DNA of 64,000 nucleotides, taken from Rhizophagus clarus. Taxonomy: Eukaryota; Glomeromycota; Glomeromycetes; Glomerales; Glomeraceae. The translations under genes were made by a program, and so were the position numbers. The stretch covers positions 124,001-188,000 of the forward strand of contig BLAL01000239.1 of NCBI GenBank assembly GCA_015698045.1, given 5' to 3'. The notes beneath the pieces were generated by a model, which searched no databases, was not told where the DNA came from, and was given only the letters and a program-made list of their open reading frames with translations. This document shows positions 1 to 11,793 of this stretch, piece after piece; position 1 is the first letter of the stretch, and each line of letters starts with the position of its first letter.

Positions 1-711
1 CACAAATTTGACAACATATCCCAGGAGTGGAAAAACATATATGAATTACTCAAAGATGTTGATGAATCCATATACTAACACATCATGGATGCCCCGATGA
101 CAGATGAATGGCACAGCATTCTAAGAGAAAGTAACGATAAATCAGCACCAAGGGCATCAGGTATAGGTTATAAACTGATTAAAAAAGTAGGCTCAAAAGA
201 ACACGCATGCTTCATACATTTTGTGGAAGTAATTTTCAAAACAGCGATTTTTCCAGATGAATGGACCACATCACAGATCTTTCCTATATCAAAGCCTAAG
301 AAATGGCAGTACAAACTGAACAATACACGCCCCATACTGCTTATTGAATATTTGCGAAAGGCATATGTTAAGATTATCATGAAGAAATTAAGCTCTACCT
401 TACTCTAACATAACGTTCTCAAAGGACCGAACTTCACAGGTTTGCCAGGAGGATCAACTAATACCCCAATACACGTAATTAACAATATTATAGAAAACGC
501 GCAACAGTCCAAAAAAGAACTTTGGATTTTTTTGCAGGACATGGCAAAGGCTTTTGACTCAGTGGGGATGGTCCCATTTCTCAACGCGCTCAAAAAAATC
601 AAATGCCTACCACCCTTAATATCATTCATTATACACCTCTTCGAAAACAGGAAACTAAGAATAATTATGAAATACAGTCTTTCAGATTGCTTTCAGGCAG
701 GTGACGGTATT

Positions 712-742
712 GATCAAGGGGGAAACAATCTCCCCCTTGATC
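712..742. repeat. Perfect 12-bp inverted repeat in RT motif B
   Basis: GATCAAGGGGGA (712-723) is an exact reverse complement of TCCCCCTTGATC (731-742), with a 7-nt spacer. It overlaps the G-run where the RT frame is shifted by one extra G. The arms may be coincidental products of the ISPL-coding segment. Confidence 0.7.
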
Positions 743-2471
743 TGGAGAATCCTTTACGATCCACTTCTGGTTAGAATCAATGATGACTCCTTATTAGGCT
801 ATATACTCAAAGATTGTTGGCCAAACAATCTCGCCCCCTAACACAAAAGAATATTGATTGAAAGTGGGAGGAGTAGCTTTCACGGATGATACAGCCTGGA
901 TCACAAATAGCCAAACTGAAATGACATGTATCATTGACATTTCTAACATTTTCTATCAACTTAATGATATAAAGATTAATAGAAGCAAATTAGAATTATT
1001 AGTATGGAATTCAAAAATGCTGAAAGACCAGTTGCAAATTACAATAGGCTCAGACAGTGACATCATCAAAGCTAATACACTTACGCAATGTTCACGTTAT
1101 CTAGAAATATACATCTGTAGTAAAGCTGATAATTGCCATGTGGAAAGATTAATACAAGAAGAAGTAACATCAATTTGCAGCATCCTCAGAAACAAGAAAA
1201 TAATGGTTACGCAACTTATTTACATCAACAACAAAATTATACTTGCAAAAATAGAATATTGGACAAAAACTGTTTTTATAAATGAACATAGATGCAATAG
1301 TCTACACAATCTGTTTATAAGATTAATTAAAAACAAAATGCGCATTATAACAAGCACGAATAATAATATAGTTCATCACGAAGGTATTATTAGCGCGACA
1401 GCTCTTTATCAACACCTAAGGGGAGTACAATTCACAGAATTTATTATAAGACTCAATTCTTGTGACTGGGGAGGAATCAGTACAAGAATCCTGTTGAGGA
1501 AAATCCAAATCAGATTAGGCATTATTGATTGCATAATTACGATTCACCCATCAGCCATAGTAGACATCACAAATATAAAAAGCTTCTCCTTTAAAGTTCT
1601 TAGAGAAATAAAAAGCCAATTATACGACTTTAGTAGGATACAATTAGCAACCTCTTAGAACATAATACACAACAGTCCTACTATCATAGAAAAATTAAAA
1701 CAGATTACTAGCAGAATTAATGCAAGTGATGATGCAATAAACAAAGATCTCATGTCCTATTACAAAAGTTCAGATAATCAACTTGGCCTAATATTCTATT
1801 GTCAGCTTCTAGCTAATAGCAGTTCATACCTCATGATATGGGATCAAATCAAATACGTTCATCATCTTACAGCAAAAGGTTCCAGGCCAAGATACATGAG
1901 GACACTAGAATGAGACATTAATACAAATTCATTCCATCGAATAATTCCACAAAACTACTGCAGTTTATCTTCAACATTGTACATAACAAATATTCTACCA
2001 ATACCAATTTCACGTGATAAAAGGAAAAAAGAATGGATAGTCACATACTAAGATGGAAAAGAATATATTGGAAAGATCATAAAAAAGTCAAATGGAAGCT
2101 TGTTCCAATATCAGCATTGGCTCAAAACTTCACAGTACACACTGGAAAAATGTGTTTCCTGCATTAATTCAAAAGAACAACAAAGTTGTATAAAAAGAAG
2201 TATATATAATACAGCAGCAGTCATTCTGGTAAAAATAGTCAAGTTGTCTTTAACAGAGAATGGTTTCAGAATTATTACACCAACAGACTTAATACAATAC
2301 AAAAAAGGATAAAGTCACAATTATTTATCTGAGCAAGAACATCCAGTATTAGATATTAAGATTGATAAATTAGAGATTGAAATAATACGAAATAGGATCT
2401 CATCAATAATATTGCAAGATGAATTAATCCAACATCATGATAATATGATCAAATTGTATACTAATGAACTG

Positions 2472-2975
2472 CATATTTATACTGATGAATCATTAAATCT
2501 AAATTCAGTTGATGGATACAACTAAATAATTATGGGAGCAAGGTGGATAGTAAAAAATACAGAAATAGATTTCACATGTGGAATTATATACTTCTCTTCC
2601 TCTACAAGACCAGAATTGTTAGCAATTTTAACAGCCTTATTAACAGTTCCTATAAATAATAACATGCACATATATACAGATAGCCAGTCAGCAATTGATA
2701 GTATCAACAACATGTTACAATTAAGAGGGATTATAGAAAGGAAACTATTTAAACAAAATAATTACATTTTATTGTATGCAATAGTAGATTTAGTTTACAT
2801 TAAAAGGATTAATTTAATTTTGCATAAAGTAAAAGGACATTCAGGATGTATATGGAATGATAAAGCAGATAAGTTAGCTAAAAAAAGAAGTGAATTAGCC
2901 CTAGAAAATGAAGACAAAATAGTAGATCTGGAACTCATTCTTAATAATAGTAATTTTGAGTTCATACCAAAATGA
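2472..2975 (+). pseudogene. RNase H domain of the LINE, split by a stop codon
   Basis: RNase H removes the RNA strand after target-primed reverse transcription. The first catalytic Asp lies in HIYTDES (2472-2492), the Glu in RPELLAIL (about 2610), the second Asp in IYTDSQSA (about 2673-2696), and the late His/Asp in KGHSG and WNDKADKLAKK (about 2832-2886). A TAA at 2523-2525 separates the first Asp from the rest, so no single product holds the full active site. The order D, E, D, H/D and the spacing match eukaryotic and LINE RNase H. Confidence 0.85.
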
Positions 2976-3849
2976 AGTGGAGTTTGCATAGATAGACAAA
3001 TAAGGAAATTTTGTGCACAAATATCAGATGCTATATATGAAGCCAACTGGTCATGTAACAAATATTGGAGTGATATATTTATAGATCAACACAAAAATTG
3101 GTATTGGGATGCAGAAACAACTAAAAGAGTTAATCATTTCAACTGCAATTCTTTTAAAACTAATGATGTCAAAATAATCTTCTGCCCACTATAGATAATT
3201 TAAAACACAGATTAAATATTTACAACAATTTATTATGCTCTATGTGTAATAAAGAAGAAGAAACACTGAAACATCTTACAATTTATGAAGGCACATAAGA
3301 GAATTTTAAAGTAATTGAAGATCAAATTATTACAAAAATACTTAAAATCATAAAGAAACATAATTCAAAGAACAACATCAGTTATAATGAATTGGAAAAA
3401 ATATTATTTAAATATAAAAATGAAGTTACTTTTGAATTAAAAGAAAAAAATAGAGTAGAATTAACTCGTGGATTAATTTCAAGTTCTATAATGATGAATT
3501 TATAGCAGAAAACATCCAGAAAACTTAGTAAAATAATTGCTAATAAAACAATTAACTTATTCCACAAATTTTTTAGGTCAATTCTTTGGAAGCAACGTTG
3601 TGAAAAAATGCAACAATATGAACGTGATGCAGAAATCTCCCAAGCAGCAAAAAAAAGAAACACAAATTCAACACAAATCCTATCACTTAATACACAAACA
3701 AATAATAATTGAAAACAAGAAGTATTGGAAAAATTAAAAACAAGTTTAAGCGGATATACAGATCATATTAAAGAATGGATAAAAAAAGGCAGTTCAATAT
3801 CATGGAAATCAAAATCAAAAAAATTGTAAAAAGCAGCATAGCAGGTCTT

Positions 3850-6171
3850 TTGACTTCCCTCCTATGATCACAAGGATGTAATATTTAAGATAGCTCATTT
3901 CACACGTGCTTACTTGTGTAGAAAAATTGTCAACCGACAGTGCACATATGGGATTTTTTTGAAATAATGAATGGTTTATAGATTAATCATATTAGAATTA
4001 ATTAATTATATTTTTTATGTAATTTACAAAAATTTTAATAAATCTATAAATGCGTTGCGAAAAAAAAAAAATTATATAAAAATATAGCTAAATTTTTTAT
4101 AGTTTTATAATTTTACAATTTTTTCTTTTTAATAAAATGTTTCAACTAATTTTGATTTTAACAATTATTAAACTTTTAAGTTTTACTTAGTAATCTTATA
4201 AGATTTAATAAAAAAAACTGTTTTTTATTAAATAGATATATATTAAATATCTTTAAAAATAAAAAATTTTAAAAAAAACAATCAAAAAATTTAAAAAAAA
4301 TAAAATTTAAAGAAAATAATCAAAAAGTTTAAAAAATAAAATTGTAAAAAATTTTAAAGAAAATAATCAGAAAGTTTAAAAAAAATAAAATTGTAAAAAT
4401 TTTAAAATAACAATTAAAAAATTTAAAAAAATAAAATTATAAAAAATTTTAAAAAACAACCAGAATGTTTAAAAAAATAAAATTATAAAAAATTTTAAAG
4501 GAATTAAATTAAAAAGTTTAAAAAAGTAAAATTGGTTGAAAATTAAAATTTTTAATTTTAATTTTTAATTTTTATTTAATAATCAAACTTATATCCTATA
4601 AAAAATCCATATCCTTAAAATATTTTAGTTTTATAGTTAAAATATCCTTATAGAGTGATAATATTCTTAAAATATGCTAAAAATTGAACAGACAGTTTAT
4701 TTAAATAGAATTTTATAATAATAAATTATTTTAAATTATACAAAAAATATACTGAATTTTTAAATTATAATATTAATAGATATTTAAAATATTTTTATTG
4801 GATATGCAAAATATTCTTAAAATTAATTTACCAATAATTTAAGTATGAAATATTTTGATATTAAAATTGATCAGCAAAAAATATACTAAATATATTCTTC
4901 ATTAAAATAAAAATAAAAATGTTAGTATAATTAAATAATTTTTTTTTATTTGATGTAATCTAATTTTTTAGTCTTCAGATTTTATTTAAAGATGTAATTC
5001 GATTTTTTAGTTTTTCAATTTACAAGACAAAAATGTTTAATGTAATTAGATTTTTTTTTTATTTGATATAGTTTGATTTTTTATTTCAGATTTTTTTTTT
5101 AAAAAAAATAAATCAAATTACATATTATAATTAAAAAAAATTTTATGAAAAATATTTAAAATTTTATTTTTTGGTTTCTTTTTTTTTTAAAATTACCAAA
5201 TTTTTTTTACCAATTTTATTGCAATTTGAAAAAAAATATGGACTCTTTAAAACCAGTAAAAAGAAGTATTCACTTATTAAAAACAATTATTTTATTTTTT
5301 TAATTTAATAATATTTCTGCTCAGACTGAGAAATATTCTAAAACAGGTTTGCAAAGTTAATTAATTAAATATTCTATAATTTCTATTTACAATTTTTTTT
5401 TTTATTTTAATAGAAACATTATTTTAACAATATGATCATAAATCATCATTTCAAATAACTACTGAATAGAAGAAAAATTTGTAAATAAATAATAAAAAAT
5501 ATAAGTCAATATCACTTTAATTTATATATATACTAGAAAAACAGAAACTGTTGAGGGTCCAGAGTGAAATATTTATTTTATTGTGTTATATTTAGCATAT
5601 TACAATTTTATTTTTATTTTTGTTTACTAATATAACACAAAATTTGTGATGTAATGTGTGCGAATAAATGGATATCACCACGTGACCTTAATTAATCATC
5701 ACCTTTCATAAACATATATAGTCCTTTGCTTCGCTCTAGACAATTATTTTTTTTAAGTAAATAATAATAATGAAAATAATTTAATAATTCAGATAAAAGA
5801 GCTAAAGCTGAGTTATCACCTTAAGAAACAGGTTTGCAATTAAAATAACTTGTTTTATTAAATTTTATTATTTCTGCTTATGTAATAAATATTTGATATT
5901 TTTGTAAAAGATTCAAAAGAAATAAAATAAGTGATCAATAAACTTGAAACTAACTTTATTAATTTATTGTTTTATTATTTATTTTATTCTTTTTTTTTTT
6001 TTTATTTTCTATAAATTTCAGCTTCTTCTTTTCTTTTTAAATTTTGGTTGTTCTTAGATTTTGCTTTAATATATATTTCGCTTTATTTTTTTGTTGTATT
6101 CTTTTATTCTTACTTTTATTACTAACAAAAGTTTTTTACTTTCTTTTTTTTCTTTTTCTTTTTATTTTGAT
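3850..6171. other. AT-rich desert, no gene seen
   Basis: Long A and T runs, with near-repetitive AAAATTTTAAA-type sequence at about 4260-4560. No reading frame with family features, no splice-bounded exon and no clear transposon termini. The least AT-rich part (about 5640-5740) shows nothing recognisable. Confidence 0.6.
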
Positions 6172-6522
6172 TTCTTTTATTTTTATTTCTTTATTCTTTT
6201 ATTTTTATTTCTTTATTCTTTTATTTTTATTTCTTTATTCTTTTATTTTTATTTCTTTATTCTTTTATTTTTATTTCTTTATTCTTTTATTTTTATTTCT
6301 TTATTCTTTTATTTTTATTTCTTTATTCTTTTATTTTTATTTCTTTATTCTTTTATTTTTATTTCTTTATTCTTTTATTTTATTTCTTTATTCTTTTATT
6401 TTTATTTCTTTATTCTTTTATTTTTATTTCTTTATTCTTTTATTTTTATTTCTTTATTCTTTTATTTTTATTTCTTTATTCTTTTATTTTTATTTCTTTA
6501 TTCTTTTATTTTTATTTCTTTA
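6172..6522 (+). repeat. 22-bp minisatellite, 16 tandem copies
   Basis: The unit is TTCTTTTATTTTTATTTCTT followed by TA. Sixteen head-to-tail copies run without interruption; fifteen are 22 bp and one (around 6370-6391) is 21 bp, having lost one T. The upper strand is essentially all T plus C and A, so the lower strand is purine-rich. Because 22 is not a multiple of three, every frame reads the same 22-residue F/L/I/Y repeat, which produces long but meaningless open frames (about 6044-6789). Confidence 0.95.
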
Positions 6523-8738
6523 CTCTTATTTCTTTATTTTTTATTTTTGTTTTTTTATTTTTTTGCTTTTGTTCATTTATTCTTTTATTTTCCTCTTGTT
6601 TTCATTTTTATTTTTTCTTTTATCTATTTTTTATTTGCTTCTTTTGTTTTTTCTTTTTTGTTTTTAGTTTTTTTTGATTTTTCTTTTATTTTTTTATGTT
6701 TTTCTTTTTTTTTCCTTTGTTTTCTATTTTTATTTTATAATACAATTTACCTCTTATATAATCACCCTTTGTACAATTACATCATATAAATCCTCTTATA
6801 TTTTATAAGAACTAATTCTATATAAAAAAAACCTCTTTATAATCACAACATTTTTATGGTCATACTTTTTTAAACCCACTAATTAGTGGTTATGTATAAA
6901 AATTTTTTTATACAATTATTTTTTCTTATAATTACATTTTTTATTTTTAGTTCTAAGAGATGTGATTATAGAGAGAGCTGACTGTATTTAAATAATTGAA
7001 TTTTTCTTTTTAGATTTTATTTTTATTATAACAATTGTTATCCAACAGAAATACAAAAGTAAGACAGATTCAAACAATATAAAGACAAGTTTAAGTAAGC
7101 ATCAATAGCCAATCAAACTAAAGGAATTAAACAATTAATTCCAAAATAGTTATCATGACACATCTCAGTTGAAAGTCAAGACTAGGTAAAGACAAATAAC
7201 TCGGCCTTACAAGAGAATAACTTATAGCTCCCCTTCTGAAGCATAAATTGTAATCACTTCCTTCAAGAAGCATCAACACCTTAGTTTCTACTAAACTCCT
7301 ATAAGCAGTTACTTGCTTGGCAATATTACTCAAACAAACGAATCAAAAAAGAAAAAAAGAAAAAAAGAAAATAATACTAAACTACTAAAATAGAAATAAT
7401 TAAAAAATTAAAGCTAGCAAAAGTTTAACAATATCCATTTTATCATTAGACTTCTTACCCTATGACTTTTTTTTCTTATTGCCTTTCAACATTTTTCTTT
7501 TTAGATTTGCTAAAACTTTTCAAAAATAAAATGGGTATTTTATTTTATTTTTTTTTTTTTACTGTATCCTTTATTTTTATTACCAATAATAGTATTTTTT
7601 TTCATTTTTTTGTTTTTATTTTGTTTTTAAATTTTTTGTTTTCTTTACTTTTCATATTTCCTTTAATTTCTATTTTTTTTTCTTTTCATTTACTTTTTAT
7701 TTCTTTTTTATCTCTTTTCTTTCATTTTTTTCCATTTTATTAAGTATATTATTATTTTATTTTCTTTTATTTTTGTCCTTTTTTTTTTATTTTTACTTTT
7801 GTTTTTATTACTTTCATATTTTGTTATTATTATTAAAAGTTTCATATTATTATTACTAATTATATTGAAGATAAAAAATTTAGCTTTGAATAAATATATT
7901 TTACTCTTTTATTTAAAAAAAATAAACTTATAAATAAATATTTTATAATATAAAAATGGTGTTTTATGCTATGGAATTTTTTTAATATATTTTTATATTT
8001 TTATATAAAAATAAATTTAAGTTAAAAAAATTAGTCAATTAAAAATTAGCTAATCAAAAATTATTTATTACCTAATAGGAGTAAGTAATTGGATAAAAAT
8101 AAGATAAATAATAAAAAAAGATTAAAAAAATATACCATTTGATTTTAACTATTTATCTATTAATATTCAATAACAGATAATATTTAACAATATTTAAAGC
8201 AGAAAACTGGATAAATTAAATGGTATTATATTTATTTTTACTTTTTATAAAATTATTTTTCAAAAAAAATAATAATAAATACATATTATTTTTATGGTTG
8301 TTAACATTTAAATAAATAAGTAAAATTTGTGTATATAATAAAGCTTTACCTTAAACATCAGATATTATTAGTATAAAAAAATCAAAAGAAATTAGAAATT
8401 ATTTTATAAAAAATACTTTTATAACTGTTTCTTTTATTTATAATATTTATAATATATCTTTAATATTTAATTGGGAATATATTCAGTTCAGAATGCTAAT
8501 TCAATATACTGATAATATTGGGCTTGCGATATTCATTATATGATCACATTTTATAAGGTTTAGGTGTTTCCCACAATACCTTTTGAACCAATAATTATAT
8601 TTAATTAAATAATAGTATTGTCCGGGGGGACAGTTACAATGGTAATAAACCCCTTGTTAATGACAAACTTAGCCGCAGCTGCAGTTCAATTAGTTCAATT
8701 AAATGTTTAAAAAAAGATCGGCTAGACGCTTTTTTTTA
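6523..8738. other. AT-rich, pyrimidine-skewed intergenic DNA
   Basis: T-rich low-complexity sequence continues to about 6740 and recurs at 7460-7830. Between them is unique AT-rich DNA. The stretch 8560-8700 is less AT-rich but shows no gene, tRNA fold or element terminus that I can support. Confidence 0.55.
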
Positions 8739-8755
8739 AACTTTTAGCGAAACTT

Positions 8756-8905
8756 TCACTTTCCCATGTTTCCATAATTCCATTTCCATTTCCATTTCCT
8801 TTCCCCTTCCTTTCTCTCGCTCTTCCCTCTTTTCCTTACCTTCCTTTCCCTTATTCCTTTCCCTCGTCTTCGTTATTCTGTCTCTCTCCTCTCATTTTTT
8901 CTACG
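8756..8905 (+). promoter_or_regulatory. About 150-bp CT-rich tract ahead of the splice-unit array
   Basis: A nearly pure C/T stretch with repeats of CCATTT and CCTTTC. CT-rich blocks just upstream of transcription starts are a known feature of many fungal promoters. It is immediately followed (from 8939) by the array of units with splice signals, so it is a candidate promoter for that array. It could equally be simple low-complexity DNA. Confidence 0.35.
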
Positions 8906-9750
8906 GTAGGGAAAAAAGGTCTTTTTAAATTTATTTTTTAACGAAACGTTTTACTAACGTTTCTATTTTTTATTTATTTATTTTTTTTCTAGACGGCCAG
9001 GTCTTTTGGACGTAAAATTTCGATGTGAAATTGAAATTTTTTTTTTTTGTATTTTTTAACGAACGTTTTATTAACACGTTTCTATTTTACTTTTCTCTAT
9101 ATCTTAGGGCAAGAATTTCGGTATGGGAATTTTAAATGTAATTTTTTTTTTGTTAAATTTATTTTTTTTATCAGTATGCTTTACTAACATTTCGATTTAC
9201 CTTTTTTTTAGACATCCAAATCCTTTTGACACGTAGATTTTCAGTTGATGGATATACCGGTGGGATTTTTTTGAATTATTGTTTTTTTTTCTTTAATTTG
9301 TTTTACTTTAATTGTTATTAATAATTTCTTCTTCCCTTTTTTTAGGCTGCTGGCTTTCGGAGATTTTAGACGACCTGGACGCGTAAAATTATAATAAATT
9401 TTTGCGCCAATTAAACCTTTTGAGAAACTACGCCAATATCTTAATTTTTTCTTACGAAGCGAAAGTAACAGCCTGACCAACATACACATCAAGCGAGAGA
9501 GAAGCTCTTTATACCCTTCTCTTTTGACGAGGTCTACAGTCACTGTTTTGAATCTAGCCCAGCCTCTTTCCTGGATAAGTCGGTAACTGCATAAACAATT
9601 GCTAAAGAACGTAGAGTACTAATATTGAAACAGCGGGAATTCTAAAATGAAATATTACCTCCTTTGCTTTATTTGATGCCGATCAGTGTTGGGTCCCCTC
9701 AAACGGCCTGAATACGAGTCTTAATGGTATCAATTCTGGATCTGAATTCC

Positions 9751-9964
9751 GGTGAGAACTCGTCATTTCCAATATATTTCTTTTAACGAAACGCTTACTA
9801 ACGTTTCGTTCTTTTCTTTTTTTATACTTCAGGACATTTGAACGCATGGGAATCGGTGAAGATATGGGGGTTCTTTGAATAACTCTTTTAACGAAACGAT
9901 TACTAATTTTTTCGTTTTTTTTTTTTCTTTTGTAGATGAGCTATTTAGACACGTAGGATATTCG
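9751..9964 (+). other. Best-preserved intron, micro-exon, intron, micro-exon run in array A
   Basis: A donor GTGAGAAC at 9751 leads to AACGAAACG at 9785-9793, TTACTAAC, CGTTTCGTT, then acceptor CAG ending 9832. The exon-like body 9833-9855 is 23 nt. A donor GTGAAGAT at 9856 leads to a second copy of the hairpin and acceptor TGTAG ending 9935. The body 9936-9964 is 29 nt, with donor GTGAGG at 9965. Both inferred introns are about 80 nt, the size of the confirmed introns elsewhere in the window. This is splice-signal logic only; there is no transcript evidence. Confidence 0.55.
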
Positions 9965-10151
9965 GTGAGGTGAGGTGAGGATTACATACCCGAATAGGAG
10001 TATATAGCACAATCTATTCGAAGAATTCTAGCCTATGTTGTACAATCCATTCGAAAATGCTCAATAACGAGACCGTGACCACCTAGACTCCATCTACTCT
10101 TTGAGTATGAAGTAGAACTGGAGGAACTAGAAACTAATCCTGCAGGGACAG

Positions 10152-10441
10152 GTATTATTTTTGTCTTCCATTAATTTTTTTAACGAAGTTCGCACTAACC
10201 TTTCGTTTATCCTTTTTTGTAGACGGCCAGTCCTTCAGTACTTGAACGACGCGTGGGAAATTGAGAATATTTATTTTTTTAGGCGGCAAGGTCTTTCTTG
10301 AACGTTTAGAATTTCGGTAAGGGAAATCCGAAATAATTTTAATTTTTTTGAATTTTTTTTTAACGAAACGTCTCACTAACATTTCTATTTTATTTTATTT
10401 TTTTTCTAGGCGGTCAGGTCTCTTGGATGCGTAGAATTTTG
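10152..10441 (+). other. Second well-preserved run of splice units in array A
   Basis: Three units. The first has a GCACTAAC branch-like site and acceptor ending 10222, followed by a body from 10223. The second is a compact copy with acceptor ending 10282, body 10283-10316 and donor GTAAGGG. The third has branch CACTAAC at 10374-10380, acceptor CTAG ending 10409, body 10410-10441 and donor GTAAGA. The two bodies with donors share CGGYMAGGTCT at their 5' ends and GTTTAGAATTT or GCGTAGAATTTT at their 3' ends, which shows common descent. Confidence 0.55.
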
Positions 10442-10823
10442 GTAAGAATCTGATAAGGCCATAGAGGTAGATTCATTTTTTTGAATGATCTTAACGAAAC
10501 ACTTAATTTTTCGTTTCTTTATTTTTTGGATGATCGATTCTTTGGATCTTGGGTGCGTGGACATATGAATCGTTCTTAATAGTCTGTTTCAGAATTATTA
10601 AATGATATAACTAAAAAAGATTATTTAAAATTTACATTTTCTTTTGAGTTTAAGGTAAAAAAATTCCGAATTAGGAATCTTTCACTACCCAAGATCAATT
10701 AGAGCAACTTTTAAAACGGTAAGTTTAAAACAAATAATACTCTTAAAGTTTTTCCTAGGGCTTTATTTATTTTTAATGAACATTGCTAATTGTTCGGTTT
10801 TTCTTTTTTTAGATAGTTTTTTC

Positions 10824-11300
10824 GAATGTGTTGTTTTGAATAGAAAAATTAGGGGATTACGATGAAACATAATAATTATGTCATATCAAGAAGGGTACCC
10901 GGTATATGCTTACATAATTAAAGAGATAAGAAAATTGAAAAAAAGTGGATTAATGTACACACTGAGCGCTTAGCTGGAATTTAATTTTTTTTTGTTAATT
11001 TTGACAAAATATGTAATAATTAATATACAAGATGAAATAATATAAATTAATACGAATTGATAAATACATTAATATAAAATAAATAGGCAAAATGAAATAA
11101 AATATACCTAAGGATTCTTTTCAATCCTTGGGGGTTCCTTGAGTTTTTTTTCAATAGGGAATCCGATCCTAGGATTCTCTGAGGATCTTGACCCTAAAAG
11201 ACTTACTGATGCTTCCTATACAGTGTTTTCTTTCACCGATCGGGAATTTTATTTTTTCATTCGAAGCAAGATATAGCATATATAAAATATCAAGAAAATA
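10824..11300. other. Intergenic DNA between array A and the coiled-coil remnant
   Basis: AT-rich with one mixed stretch (11105-11230) containing repeated AGGATT/GGGATT-like words. No gene or element boundary seen. Confidence 0.4.
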
Positions 11301-11793
11301 ACAACTGATCAAAAGCATTCATCCGGTGACAAGCACGATAATGCACCCAGCGAGCAGGAAGTTATCAGATATACAGAGAAATTAGCCCGAATATTTGGAC
11401 TAGATAAGCAAAATGCGCTAGTGAAAAAGCTGGATGATTATCATTCCGAGTATATCAGCTTAAAAAAGAAAACAAAAAGGTTGGAGAGAGATGTAGAGTC
11501 CCTAGAGACTGAATTAGAAGATTTAGATGACTGTGCGGATAAGGATACTGTGGTCGACTTAATACATGATTGCTGATTAGTGAAAAAGATAAGGGTTCAT
11601 TCGATTTATCTGAAGAATCCGATTCAGCTGAGACATTTGTAACGAAGGAAGGTGCGACCCAAAGGGAACAGGTTAAGATCAAGAAAGGTTCCCAAAAGGG
11701 ACCGAGCGGAGGAGGATTAATGCTAAGCAATGTAGTACAAGCCTCCCGGTCAAAATTGGCTCATGTTAAACTTTGTTTTATCATAAATAATTA
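11301..11793 (+). pseudogene. Remnant of a charged coiled-coil protein gene
   Basis: From 11301 to 11573 one frame reads about 90 codons rich in K, E, D and L with heptad-like spacing (LVKKLDDYHSEYISLKKKT, then RLERDVESLETELEDL), ending at a TGA. A second frame, shifted relative to the first, continues from about 11570 to 11793 with an acidic and Ser-rich part (SFDLSEESDSAETF) and a GPSGGG turn. Base composition is clearly less AT-rich than the flanks, which fits former coding DNA. No start codon lies upstream in frame, so it is a 3' fragment or the last exon of a gene broken by a frameshift. The function is not recognised. A bona fide intron across 11565-11575 is less likely because no donor is visible there. 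Confidence 0.5.

Larger units (their letters stand above)
1..3838 (+). pseudogene. Degenerate non-LTR (LINE) retrotransposon, 5' end outside the window
   Basis: Decayed LINE polyprotein, in order: reverse transcriptase (about 1-1650), RNase H (2472-2975), C-terminal zinc knuckle (about 3235-3300). RT hallmarks: the NTRPI segment near 320, motif A with DMAKAFDSV at 538-564, motif B GIDQG at 708-722, and motif C FTDD at about 879-890, both catalytic Asp kept. Lesions: in-frame stops at 76-78, 406-408, 1656-1658, 2310-2312, 2523-2525 and 2973-2975; a +1 shift in the G-run 718-722 inside motif B; a second shift between about 830 and 860; another after about 3192. The frame 858-3192 is one reading frame broken only by stops. 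The CSMC...H tail and internal RNase H recall Tad/I-type fungal LINEs; that clade call is inference. No poly(A) tail or target duplication was identified at the 3' edge, which is approximate. Confidence 0.88.
8939..10823 (+). repeat. Array of degenerate splice-signal hairpin units (array A)
   Basis: About eleven copies of a unit of roughly 60-130 bp, partly contiguous and partly spaced. Core order: AACGAAACG, a loop holding (T)ACTAAC, the inverted arm CGTTTCGTT, a T/C tract, AG, then a short body resembling ACGGCCAGGTCTTTTGGACG followed by GTAGAATTTCG, then often GTAAG or GTGAG. AG acceptors fall at 8991-8992, 9106-9107, 9210-9211, 9344-9345, 9831-9832, 9934-9935, 10221-10222, 10281-10282, 10408-10409 and about 10811-10812. 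The signals match yeast-type branch site, polypyrimidine tract, acceptor and donor. Exon-like bodies are 13-34 nt and not multiples of three. I know no named element of this form. It is either a serially duplicated intron/exon block or a tandem repeat that mimics one. Confidence 0.7.

Noticed and set aside
6044..6789. Two long plus-strand open frames (207 and 232 codons) rich in F, L, I and Y
   Set aside because: They are frame readings of the 22-bp T-rich minisatellite and its T-rich flanks; both frames show the same repeat, and there is no start context or exon structure.
8560..8690. Possible tRNA or small RNA in less AT-rich DNA
   Set aside because: No cloverleaf or B-box could be fitted.
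9241..9543. Minus-strand 100-codon frame rich in Lys
   Set aside because: Lies antisense to the T-rich tracts of array A; Lys runs come from poly(T).
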